Shown here: one piece after another, positions 1 through 5,360 of the stretch | How positions within the stretch are numbered: position 1 is the stretch's first letter | Layout: every line of letters begins with the position of its first letter | Assembly: GCA_029976905.1 (NCBI GenBank) | Contig: JAPOLW010000285.1 | Location: 1-5,618, forward strand | Length of the DNA: 5,618 nt | Source: a bacterium | Lineage (GTDB): Bacteria; Desulfobacterota; Binatia; UBA12015 | Direction: 5' to 3' | Made by a program: the position numbers and the translations under genes | Notes under the pieces: model-generated | The model's input: the letters and a program-made list of their open reading frames with translations, nothing else | Databases searched by the model: none | Told to the model about the DNA's origin: nothing

Positions 1-1
1 C

Positions 2-1039
2 GGCTTGCTAATCTTCGTGCACGAGTTGGGACACTTCCTGGCCGCGAAGCGACTCGGTGTCGGCGTTCTGAAGTTCTCACTGGGTTTTGGGCCCGCGGTG
101 GTGTCGCGGCGGGTGGGCGAGACCGAATACTGCTTGTCGGCGATCCCGCTCGGAGGCTTCGTGAAGATGGTCGGGCAGGAGGACGACGGAAGCGAACCCG
201 ACCCCGCGACCGTGGACGACGAAAACTCGTTTGCGACCAAACCGACCTGGGCCCGGGCGGTCATCGTCGGAGCCGGGCCGGCCTTCAACCTCCTCTTCGC
301 CTGGCTCCTGTATTCGATTCTCTTCGCCACGGGCGTCCCGGTGCTGACCGCGGCCATCGGCGAGGTGAAGGAGGACATGCCGGCCGCCGCCGCCGGCCTG
401 GTCGAGGGCGATGAGATCGTCGCCGTCGATGGCGAGCCCATCGATCGATGGGAGCAGCTCTCGACCAGGATCAAGGAAGGGGAGGGCGCGCCTGTCGTCC
501 TCACCGTTGCCCGGGATGGTGCCGAGCGCACCGTCGAGGTGACCCCCAAGCAGGTCGAGGGCAGTTCGATCTTTGGCGAGCCGATCCCGACCTGGGTGAT
601 TGGCGTCGGTCCGGCGGGCCGCGTGATCACCGAACGGAGCAACCCGATCGCTGCCAACCGCCAGGGCTTCGTGCGCACGGTGGAATTCGTCCGTCTGACC
701 GTCGTCTCGATCGTCAAGCTCTTCCAGCGGGTCGTGCCTGCGTCGAGCCTTGGCGGCCCGATCATGATCATGAAGATCGCGGGCGATCAGGCGAATGAAG
801 GTCTTCAGCCTCTGATCGCGTTCATGGCAATCCTCAGCATCAACCTGGGCGTTCTGAATCTCCTTCCCATTCCGATTCTCGACGGGGGCCATCTCGTTTT
901 CATGGCGATCGAAAAGGTGATCGGTCACCCGCTTGCGGTCCGACAACGCGAGATCGCCATGCAGGTCGGGATGTTCCTGCTGATCTCGCTGATGGGCTTC
1001 GCGCTCTACAACGACATCCACCGCCTCGTCGTCGGGTGA
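2..1039 (+). CDS. rseP: RseP-type site-2 intramembrane zinc metalloprotease, 5' partial
   Basis: This is an inner-membrane protease that cuts transmembrane substrates; in E. coli the homologue cleaves the anti-sigma factor RseA and leftover signal peptides. The reading frame is already open at the window edge and begins GLLIFVHELGH. About 20 residues, including the start and part of the first membrane helix, are therefore missing. Visible features are the zinc-binding HELGH (bases 20-34), a second hydrophobic segment with the conserved GPAFNLLFAWLL stretch (about bases 270-330), one PDZ domain (about bases 335-575), and a C-terminal membrane region with NLLPIPILDGGH. In that region the LDG aspartate (bases 881-883) supplies the third zinc ligand. 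A last helix precedes the stop. One PDZ domain, instead of the two in E. coli, is common outside gammaproteobacteria. The stop TGA at 1037-1039 overlaps the next start. Family assignment is firm; the physiological substrate is unknown. Confidence 0.96.
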   Translation, partial: GLLIFVHELGHFLAAKRLGVGVLKFSLGFGPAVVSRRVGETEYCLSAIPLGGFVKMVGQEDDGSEPDPATVDDENSFATKPTWARAVIVGAGPAFNLLFAWLLYSILFATGVPVLTAAIGEVKEDMPAAAAGLVEGDEIVAVDGEPIDRWEQLSTRIKEGEGAPVVLTVARDGAERTVEVTPKQVEGSSIFGEPIPTWVIGVGPAGRVITERSNPIAANRQGFVRTVEFVRLTVVSIVKLFQRVVPASSLGGPIMIMKIAGDQANEGLQPLIAFMAILSINLGVLNLLPIPILDGGHLVFMAIEKVIGHPLAVRQREIAMQVGMFLLISLMGFALYNDIHRLVVG

Positions 1040-1821
1040 CGGACTCCCGGGACTCCTTGCGCGTCGTTGGAATCGATACCGCGACGCGATCTGGCGGCGT
1101 CGCTCTGGTCGAGCGTGCGGCCGGTACCATCACCGCCCTCGCGGAGGTGGCGCATGACGAGGATCTGCGCCACGCAGAGACCCTCCTGCCGGCGATCGAC
1201 CGTTGCCTGGAGCAGGCCGGGGGCTCCCTCGCCGACGTCGACGGTTATGCGGTGTCGATTGGACCCGGCTCGTTCACAGGCCTACGCGTCGGCCTTGCCA
1301 CCGCCAAAGGACTGGCCTTCGCCACGGGCGCCTGGATCGTGGGCGTGCCGACGCTCGCGGCCTACGCGAGCGCCTGCGGCACTGATTGCGGGGCGGCGGG
1401 GGCGCCGGTCTGGGTTTGTCTGGACGCGCGCAAGGGCGAAGTCTACTCCGCTCTCTTCGTGGTCCATGCGGATCGGGTCGAACGACTGCTCGACGACGCG
1501 GTCGAGGGCCCGGCGGCAGCCGCCGCGCGGGTGCGGGCCTGCCTCGAGGCCCACCGGGCGCGGGCCTGGTCGACGCTGCGCGTCGTCGGGGATGGGACCG
1601 AGCGTTACGCCGGCGAGACCGTGGACGCGGCGACCCATCTCGAGATCCAGAGCGCTCTGGTGCCGCCCGAGGGGCGGGGGCGGGCCGTCGCCCTGCTGGG
1701 CGTGGAGCGTTACTTGCGCGAGGGGCCGGCCGATACCGCCTACCTCGCACCTGCCTATCTGCGGGCTTCGGAAGCGGAGTTGAAGCTGCGGGAGCCTCAG
1801 GCGGCCCGAGATTCCCGTTGA
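1036..1821 (+). CDS. tsaB: TsaB, tRNA t6A37 threonylcarbamoyltransferase complex subunit
   Basis: TsaB is the ASKHA-fold scaffold partner of TsaD (with TsaE). The complex transfers threonylcarbamoyl to A37 of ANN-decoding tRNAs in the cytoplasm. TsaB itself is not the catalytic subunit. The protein has 261 residues, slightly longer than the roughly 230 of E. coli. It shows the N-terminal nucleotide-fold strand RVVGIDTAT (9-17) and the family signature GPGSFTGLRVGLATAKGLA (about 76-94). The chosen start is GTG 1036, which overlaps the rseP stop as GTGA and suggests translational coupling. No clear Shine-Dalgarno precedes it. A TTG at 1057 would give MRVVGIDTAT, which aligns end-to-end with the E. 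coli N terminus, so the true start could be there. The C-terminal half is Ala/Arg-rich and less conserved, as is usual for TsaB. Confidence 0.95.
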   Translation: MTDSRDSLRVVGIDTATRSGGVALVERAAGTITALAEVAHDEDLRHAETLLPAIDRCLEQAGGSLADVDGYAVSIGPGSFTGLRVGLATAKGLAFATGAWIVGVPTLAAYASACGTDCGAAGAPVWVCLDARKGEVYSALFVVHADRVERLLDDAVEGPAAAAARVRACLEAHRARAWSTLRVVGDGTERYAGETVDAATHLEIQSALVPPEGRGRAVALLGVERYLREGPADTAYLAPAYLRASEAELKLREPQAARDSR

Positions 1822-1846
1822 AAACGCCGCGAATCCTGCGTACCGT
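1818..1846 (+). promoter_or_regulatory. Weak sigma70-like promoter candidate before the DUF465 gene
   Basis: TTGAAA (1818-1823, one mismatch to the -35 consensus) is followed after 17 bases by TACCGT (1841-1846, matching the first, second and last bases of the -10 consensus). It overlaps the tsaB stop and lies 53 bases before the DUF465 start. The 78-base gap and the change of gene function make an internal promoter plausible. The -10 element is poor, and such matches arise by chance. Confidence 0.2.
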
Positions 1847-1862
1847 TGAGGCCCCATGATGT

Positions 1863-1878
1863 CCGGCCGTCGGGCCGG
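1863..1878 (+). repeat. Small GC inverted repeat in the tsaB-DUF465 gap
   Basis: CCGGCC (1863-1868) and GGCCGG (1873-1878) are perfect complements around the four-base loop GTCG. The hairpin would end eight bases before the Shine-Dalgarno of the DUF465 gene. It has no T-tract, so it is not a terminator by sequence. In DNA this GC-rich, a 6-bp stem may be chance. Confidence 0.35.
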
Positions 1879-1885
1879 TCGGAAG

Positions 1886-1891
1886 AAGGAG
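1886..1891 (+). promoter_or_regulatory. Ribosome binding site of the DUF465 gene
   Basis: AAGGAG sits eight bases before ATG 1900 and is the strongest Shine-Dalgarno in the window. It decides the start: the frame is open further upstream to a TTG at 1846, but that extension would place this site inside the coding region and adds residues not seen in the family. Confidence 0.8.
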
Positions 1892-1899
1892 ACCCCTGG

Positions 1900-2139
1900 A
1901 TGGAGAAGCAAGACGAAGAATTGATACAGACGCTGGTCGAGAGCGATCTCGAACTCAAGCGCTACTACCAGGAGCACGTCGACTTCGAACGTCAGATCGA
2001 GGTCTTCAACCGCAAACAGCATCTCTCGGCCGAGGAAGAGGTCGAGCGCAAACGGCTCCAGAAGCTCAAACTGGCCGGCAAGGATCGCATCATGGAGATC
2101 CTGGGCCGCCACCGCGGTGGCGACGCCATCGCGCCCTGA
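1900..2139 (+). CDS. YdcH/DUF465 family small coiled-coil protein
   Basis: This is a 79-residue, highly charged, helical protein without signal peptide or membrane segment. It fits the DUF465 (YdcH) family of roughly 70-80 residue proteins. Visible features are an N-terminal helix (about 5-35, LIQTLVESDLELKRYYQEHVDFERQ in outline), a short linker around NRKQHLSAEEE (37-47), and a second basic helix ending KLAGKDRIMEIL (57-68). This matches the family pattern of a first helix with a central 'D..F..L..E...L...I' heptad and a C-terminal 'L...R..LKD.I...L' helix. The molecular function of the family is not established. A gene of this kind beside tsaB or ilv genes occurs, from memory, in other deltaproteobacteria. 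The start is set by the AAGGAG at 1886-1891. The last codons contain a 16-bp palindrome. Confidence 0.85.
   Translation: MEKQDEELIQTLVESDLELKRYYQEHVDFERQIEVFNRKQHLSAEEEVERKRLQKLKLAGKDRIMEILGRHRGGDAIAP
2107..2122 (+). repeat. 16-bp perfect palindrome at the 3' end of the DUF465 gene
   Basis: CGCCACCGCGGTGGCG is its own reverse complement. It lies in the codons for the last part of the DUF465 protein, 15 bases before the stop. As RNA it could form a 6-bp stem with a CGCG loop. It has no T-tract and may simply reflect GC-rich coding sequence. Confidence 0.5.
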
Positions 2140-2161
2140 GCGGCCGTTCCTCCTGGGCAGA

Positions 2162-2184
2162 CCCGCCCGGGTTCTCCGGGCGGG
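2162..2184 (+). repeat. Perfect 9-bp GC stem-loop upstream of ilvN, terminator-like but lacking a T-tract
   Basis: CCCGCCCGG (2162-2170) pairs perfectly with CCGGGCGGG (2176-2184) around the loop GTTCT. The stem lies 22 bases after the DUF465 stop and 56 bases before ilvN. What follows is ATGCTCTGGTCCC, which has no run of T, so intrinsic termination is not supported. It could be a weak or factor-assisted terminator, an RNA-processing or stability element, or part of an ilvN leader. The inverted repeat itself is certain; its role is not. Confidence 0.6.
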
Positions 2185-2218
2185 ATGCTCTGGTCCCCCG
2201 CTCTCGCATTGCAGGAAA

Positions 2219-2236
2219 CCAACCGCTAAGCGTTGG
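2219..2236 (+). promoter_or_regulatory. Small hairpin overlapping the ilvN ribosome-binding region
   Basis: CCAACCGC (2219-2226) can pair with GCGTTGG (2230-2236), giving seven pairs with one bulged C and the loop TAA. It ends four bases before ATG 2241. It would bury TTGGAA (2233-2238), the only and poor Shine-Dalgarno-like sequence at this start. A role in limiting ilvN translation is inference. Confidence 0.25.
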
Positions 2237-2240
2237 AACC

Positions 2241-2813
2241 ATGCGTCATATCATTTCCGTTCTCGTCGAGAACGAGTTCGGGGTGTTGGCGAAGGTCTCA
2301 GGCCTATTCAGCGGCCGCGGCTTCAATATCGAAAGCCTGTGCGTCGCGGAGACTGCTGACGCCACCGTCTCGCGAATCACTCTGGTGACCCGCGGTGACG
2401 ACCGCGTTCTCGAGCAGGTGACCAAGCAGCTGAACAAGTTGGTCAACGTCATCAAGGTCTGCGATTTCAGCGACGCCAGTCACGTCGAGCGCGAGTTGGC
2501 ACTGATCAAGGTCAAGGCGGATCCGTCGACGCGGGGCGACGTCCTCTCCGTGATCAGCATCTTCCGCGGGAAGGTCGTCGACGTCGCGGCTGGATCGTAC
2601 GTCGTCGAGGCGACCGGAAACCAGGACAAGATCGAAGCATTTCTCCAGCTTCTGCAACCCTACGGGGTTCTCGAAATCGTGCGCACCGGGATGGTGGCCC
2701 TCTACCGGGGGGAGCAGGTCCTGCGTGCCGCACCGGAGCAGGAGCCCCACCTCGATGTAGACGGTGGGCACGAAGGAAGAATCGCACGCGAAGGCGAAGC
2801 GGATTTCATCTGA
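2241..2813 (+). CDS. ilvN: Acetolactate synthase small (regulatory) subunit
   Basis: IlvN/IlvH binds and activates the catalytic subunit IlvB (acetohydroxyacid synthase, first common step of Val/Leu/Ile synthesis) and carries valine feedback inhibition. The N-terminal ACT domain (about 3-75) has ENEFGVLAKVSGLFSGRGFNIESL, collinear with E. coli IlvH. The residues equivalent to the valine-site positions Asn11, Gly14 and Asn29 are all kept, so valine sensitivity is likely. The C-terminal domain (about 80-160) has HVERELALIKV, IFRGKVVDV and a closing VRTGMVALYRGEQVLR. The usual family end falls near residue 162; 28 further, mostly acidic residues follow. The gene lacks a good Shine-Dalgarno and is not preceded by ilvB, so the catalytic partner must be encoded elsewhere. 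ilvC follows after 16 bases. Confidence 0.96.
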   Translation: MRHIISVLVENEFGVLAKVSGLFSGRGFNIESLCVAETADATVSRITLVTRGDDRVLEQVTKQLNKLVNVIKVCDFSDASHVERELALIKVKADPSTRGDVLSVISIFRGKVVDVAAGSYVVEATGNQDKIEAFLQLLQPYGVLEIVRTGMVALYRGEQVLRAAPEQEPHLDVDGGHEGRIAREGEADFI

Positions 2814-2818
2814 AAGGA
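2813..2818 (+). promoter_or_regulatory. Ribosome binding site of ilvC
   Basis: AAAGGA overlaps the last base of the ilvN stop and lies 11 bases before ATG 2830. It supports that ATG over an in-frame GTG at 2764, which would lie inside the ilvN tail. Confidence 0.6.
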
Positions 2819-2829
2819 AAACACCTTCC

Positions 2830-3852
2830 ATGGCATTGAACGTCTATACCGACGCGGACGCGAACACCGCTCTTCTCGAGGGCAGGAAAGTGGCCGTCCT
2901 TGGCTACGGCAGCCAGGGGCATGCGCACGCCAACAACCTGAAGGAGAGCGGCGTCGACGTCTGCGTGGGCCTGCGGAAGTCGAGCGCCTCGTGGGCGAAG
3001 GCCGAGGCAGCTGGTCTGACCGTGAAGGAGACGGGAGAGGCGGCGGCGTGGGCCGACATCGTCATGGTGCTCGTTCCCGACGAAATGGGCGCGGAGATCT
3101 ACGAACAGGAGATCGCGCCGCGTCTCGGTAGCGGTGACTACCTGGCCTTCGGTCATGGCTTCAACTTCCACTTCAAGAAGATCGTTCCGCCCGCGGATGT
3201 GAACGTGTTCATGGTGGCGCCGAAGGGGCCCGGTCACCTCGTGCGCAGCGAGTACGAAAAGGGGCGCGGCGTGCCGTGCCTCATCGCGGTGGGGCAGGAT
3301 CCGGCGGGGAATACCAAGGATCTGGCGCTGGCGTATGCGAGCGCGATAGGAGGCGGTCGGGCCGCGATCATCGAGACGACCTTTCGCGAAGAGACCGAAA
3401 CCGATCTCTTCGGTGAGCAGGCCGTTCTCTGTGGCGGCCTCACCGAATTGATCCGTGCGGGCTATGAGACGCTCGTGGAGGCAGGCTACAGCCCGGAGAT
3501 GGCCTACTTCGAGTGTCTTCACGAAGTGAAGCTCATCGTCGACCTGATCTACGAGGGCGGCATCGCGAACATGCGCTACTCGATCTCCAACACGGCCGAG
3601 TACGGCGACATGACGCGCGGCAAGCGCGTCGTGGGGCCCGAGGCCCGGGCGGCCATGAAGGAGATCCTCTCGGAGATCCAGGCCGGTCGATTCGCCGACG
3701 AGTGGATGGAAGAGCATCGCTGCGGCCAGCCCCATTTCCGCGAACTCCGCAAGGAAGGCGAGCATCATCCCATCGAGGACGTCGGCGCACGCTTGCGCGG
3801 ATTGATGCCCTGGATGCAATCGCAGCGCATCGTGGATAAGTCCCGGAACTAG
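2830..3852 (+). CDS. ilvC: Ketol-acid reductoisomerase, class I short form
   Basis: This enzyme isomerises and reduces acetolactate or acetohydroxybutyrate to the dihydroxy acid, using Mg2+ and NAD(P)H, in the cytoplasm. The 340 residues match the class I size. The N-terminal Rossmann domain has GYGSQG (25-30). The active-site regions FGHGF (His109) and APKGPGH (Lys132) follow. The C-terminal knotted helical domain has ETDLFGEQ with the metal-binding Asp192 and Glu196, and ECLHE with Glu228 and Glu232. The cofactor loop after strand 2, GLRKSSASW (47-55), keeps Arg49, Ser52 and Ser54 and has no acidic residue, which predicts NADPH preference. The start ATG 2830 is set by the AAAGGA upstream and the typical N terminus. 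All expected catalytic residues are present. The gene is tightly spaced with ilvN (16 bases) and psd (7 bases). Confidence 0.98.
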   Translation: MALNVYTDADANTALLEGRKVAVLGYGSQGHAHANNLKESGVDVCVGLRKSSASWAKAEAAGLTVKETGEAAAWADIVMVLVPDEMGAEIYEQEIAPRLGSGDYLAFGHGFNFHFKKIVPPADVNVFMVAPKGPGHLVRSEYEKGRGVPCLIAVGQDPAGNTKDLALAYASAIGGGRAAIIETTFREETETDLFGEQAVLCGGLTELIRAGYETLVEAGYSPEMAYFECLHEVKLIVDLIYEGGIANMRYSISNTAEYGDMTRGKRVVGPEARAAMKEILSEIQAGRFADEWMEEHRCGQPHFRELRKEGEHHPIEDVGARLRGLMPWMQSQRIVDKSRN

Positions 3853-3859
3853 CGTCGGC

Positions 3860-4540
3860 GTGGCTGGCGACGACGGATTTCCGCTCGCGCCGGACGGCTA
3901 TCGGCCGATTCTCACCTCCTTCGCGCTCGCCGCGGCGGGCTGGGTCGGTGTCGGGTGGGCGGACGGTACGCTCGGCTGGGTCGCCATGGTCTGGGCGATC
4001 GTCTTCACCTTCTTCGGACTCTTCTTCACGAACTTCTTCCGGGACCCGCAGCGCACGCCTCCGGGTGCTGCCGCCCATCTGGTCTCTCCGGCCGACGGTA
4101 AGATCCTGATCGCGGAAGGTGGCGTCGACGAGTCCCGCTTTCTGGGGGAGACGGCCGCCCAGATCAGCATCTTCATGTCGCCTCTGGACGTGCACGTGAA
4201 TCGGGCGCCGGTCGATGGCGAGGTCGAAGCGGTCCACTACAACCCGGGCAAATACTTCGCTGCCTTCTCGGAGAAGGCTTCCCTCGACAACGAGCAGAAC
4301 GCCATCGTGATGCGGGCCGAGGAGGGCCGCCGCATCGTCTTCATTCAGATCGCGGGTTTTCTTGCCCGCCGCATCGTTTGTCGGGTTGCGGCCGGAGACC
4401 GATGCGCCCGGGGGGATCGGGTCGGCATGATCAAGCTCGGGTCTCGAGTTGACATCTTCGTCCCGGGGGCGTTCAAAATGAATGTGAAGCCGGGCGATCG
4501 GGTCACCGCAGGGGAGACCGTGCTCGGCGAGCTGAGGTGA
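3860..4540 (+). CDS. psd: Phosphatidylserine decarboxylase, short pyruvoyl-dependent type
   Basis: Psd decarboxylates phosphatidylserine to phosphatidylethanolamine at the inner membrane. The 226 residues fit the short family, smaller than E. coli Psd (about 320). Two hydrophobic segments at about 16-34 and 38-58 anchor it, followed by the basic FFRDPQR. Next come SPADGK with Asp79, and MSPLDVHVNRAP (106-117) with His112, both in conserved catalytic regions. LGSRVDIFVP follows near the C terminus. Self-cleavage is expected between Gly194 and Ser195 (Ser codon 4442-4444), turning Ser195 into the pyruvoyl group and leaving a small alpha chain of 32 residues. GSR in place of the E. coli GST is usual for this short type. 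The GTG start has no visible Shine-Dalgarno, but lies seven bases after the ilvC stop, so translation may be coupled. PssA, encoded next, makes its substrate. Confidence 0.96.
   Translation: MAGDDGFPLAPDGYRPILTSFALAAAGWVGVGWADGTLGWVAMVWAIVFTFFGLFFTNFFRDPQRTPPGAAAHLVSPADGKILIAEGGVDESRFLGETAAQISIFMSPLDVHVNRAPVDGEVEAVHYNPGKYFAAFSEKASLDNEQNAIVMRAEEGRRIVFIQIAGFLARRIVCRVAAGDRCARGDRVGMIKLGSRVDIFVPGAFKMNVKPGDRVTAGETVLGELR
4534..4540 (+). promoter_or_regulatory. Ribosome binding site of pssA
   Basis: GAGGTGA overlaps the psd stop codon and lies four bases before ATG 4545. The spacing is short but the match is good, consistent with coupled translation of psd and pssA. Confidence 0.5.
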
Positions 4541-4544
4541 CGGG

Positions 4545-5360
4545 ATGAGGCGACGACCTCGTTCGATTCGACTTCTACAGGGCGGTGCCGACCGGCGTCG
4601 GGGCATCTACATCCTCCCGAACCTCTTCACCACGGCGACCATTTTCCTTGGGGTCTTCGCGGTCATCCGGGCCAGCAACGGGGATTTCCTCACGGCTGCG
4701 GTCTGCATCGTCATTGCACACGTCAGCGATGGCCTCGATGGGCGCATTGCGCGACTGACCAACACGACCAGCGATTTCGGAGTCGAATACGATTCGCTTG
4801 CGGACCTCGTGGCCTTCGGTGTCGCGCCAGGCATTCTCGCCTACAACTGGGCTCTGGCGCCGTGGGGGCATTGGGGGTGGCTCGCGGCATCGCTCTACGT
4901 CACGTGCGGTGCGCTTCGCCTGGCGCGCTTCAATACGCAGATTGCCTTCACCGAAAAGAAGAGCTTCGTGGGACTGCCGATCCCGGCTGCGGCCGACATG
5001 ATCGCTGCCACGGTGCTGCTGTACTTCTTCTTCGGAGGTGAGGGGGAGACCAGCAAGCACGTCCTTCTTCTCCTCCTGATCTACGGACTCGCGCTGCTGA
5101 TGGTGAGCAACATCCGGTACTATAGCTTCAAGGACGTAGACTGGCGGGCACAGCAGCCCTTCTACATGCTCGTCGGCCTGGTGGTTCTCGTCATGTTCGT
5201 CGTGGCCCAGCCGCAGATCCTGCTGTTCACCGCAATGATGGTCTACGTGGCCTCCGGGCCGGTGGGATGGGTGGGCGGGCGCGTCCGCCGCGTGCGCCGC
5301 CGACGCGAGCGTGTTGCTGACAGCGAGAAAGCGGAAGCCGCTGGTGGTGACACAGCCTGA
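4545..5360 (+). CDS. pssA: CDP-diacylglycerol--serine O-phosphatidyltransferase
   Basis: PssA is a polytopic membrane enzyme that makes phosphatidylserine from CDP-diacylglycerol and serine, which Psd then decarboxylates. The CDP-alcohol phosphotransferase motif is complete: Asp62-x2-Asp65-Gly66-x2-Ala69-Arg70-x8-Gly79-x3-Asp83-x3-Asp87 (bases 4728-4805). The flanking FGVEYDSLADLVAFGVAPG is typical of the serine-specific (type II) subfamily. The start of the domain, YILPNLFTTATIFLGVFAVI (22-41), also fits. About six to eight hydrophobic segments follow, up to residue 245. The protein has a basic N terminus (residues 1-20, rich in Arg) and a strongly basic C-terminal stretch (RVRRVRRRRERV) before an acidic/Ala-rich end. 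Ser61 takes the place before the first motif Asp where Phe is common. The gene overlaps the next one by 14 bases if that starts at GTG 5347. Confidence 0.96.
   Translation: MRRRPRSIRLLQGGADRRRGIYILPNLFTTATIFLGVFAVIRASNGDFLTAAVCIVIAHVSDGLDGRIARLTNTTSDFGVEYDSLADLVAFGVAPGILAYNWALAPWGHWGWLAASLYVTCGALRLARFNTQIAFTEKKSFVGLPIPAAADMIAATVLLYFFFGGEGETSKHVLLLLLIYGLALLMVSNIRYYSFKDVDWRAQQPFYMLVGLVVLVMFVVAQPQILLFTAMMVYVASGPVGWVGGRVRRVRRRRERVADSEKAEAAGGDTA

Larger units (their letters stand above)
2140..2240. other. Gap between the DUF465 gene and ilvN, where ilvB would be expected
   Basis: This is the longest stretch without a gene (101 bases). It contains a perfect 9-bp stem-loop (2162-2184) and a smaller bulged hairpin (2219-2236) directly before the ilvN start. 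I see no convincing promoter and no leader peptide rich in Leu, Val or Ile codons. No remnant of an ilvB coding sequence is recognisable. Confidence 0.7.

Noticed and set aside
77..1021. Long open frame on the minus strand opposite rseP
   Set aside because: It mirrors a well-conserved protease gene, its translation is rich in Asp, His and Arg with no family signature, and such antisense frames are expected in GC-rich coding DNA.
1846..1899. Extended start of the DUF465 gene from TTG 1846
   Set aside because: The AAGGAG at 1886-1891 is correctly spaced for ATG 1900, and the extension has no family counterpart.
2140..2240. Branched-chain amino acid leader peptide with attenuator
   Set aside because: I found no short frame rich in Leu, Val or Ile codons before the stem-loop, and the stem-loop lacks a T-tract.
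2764..2829. N-terminal extension of ilvC from GTG 2764
   Set aside because: The extra 22 residues lie inside the ilvN end in another frame, do not match KARI N termini, and the good ribosome site at 2813-2818 points to ATG 2830.
2806..3819. 337-residue minus-strand open frame opposite ilvC
   Set aside because: It lies wholly against ilvC, has no recognisable domain or ribosome site, and is explained by codon bias of the true gene.
3533..4606. 357-residue minus-strand open frame across ilvC and psd
   Set aside because: It crosses two real genes and the gap between them; the translation is low-complexity Arg/Asp/Pro-rich and not protein-like.
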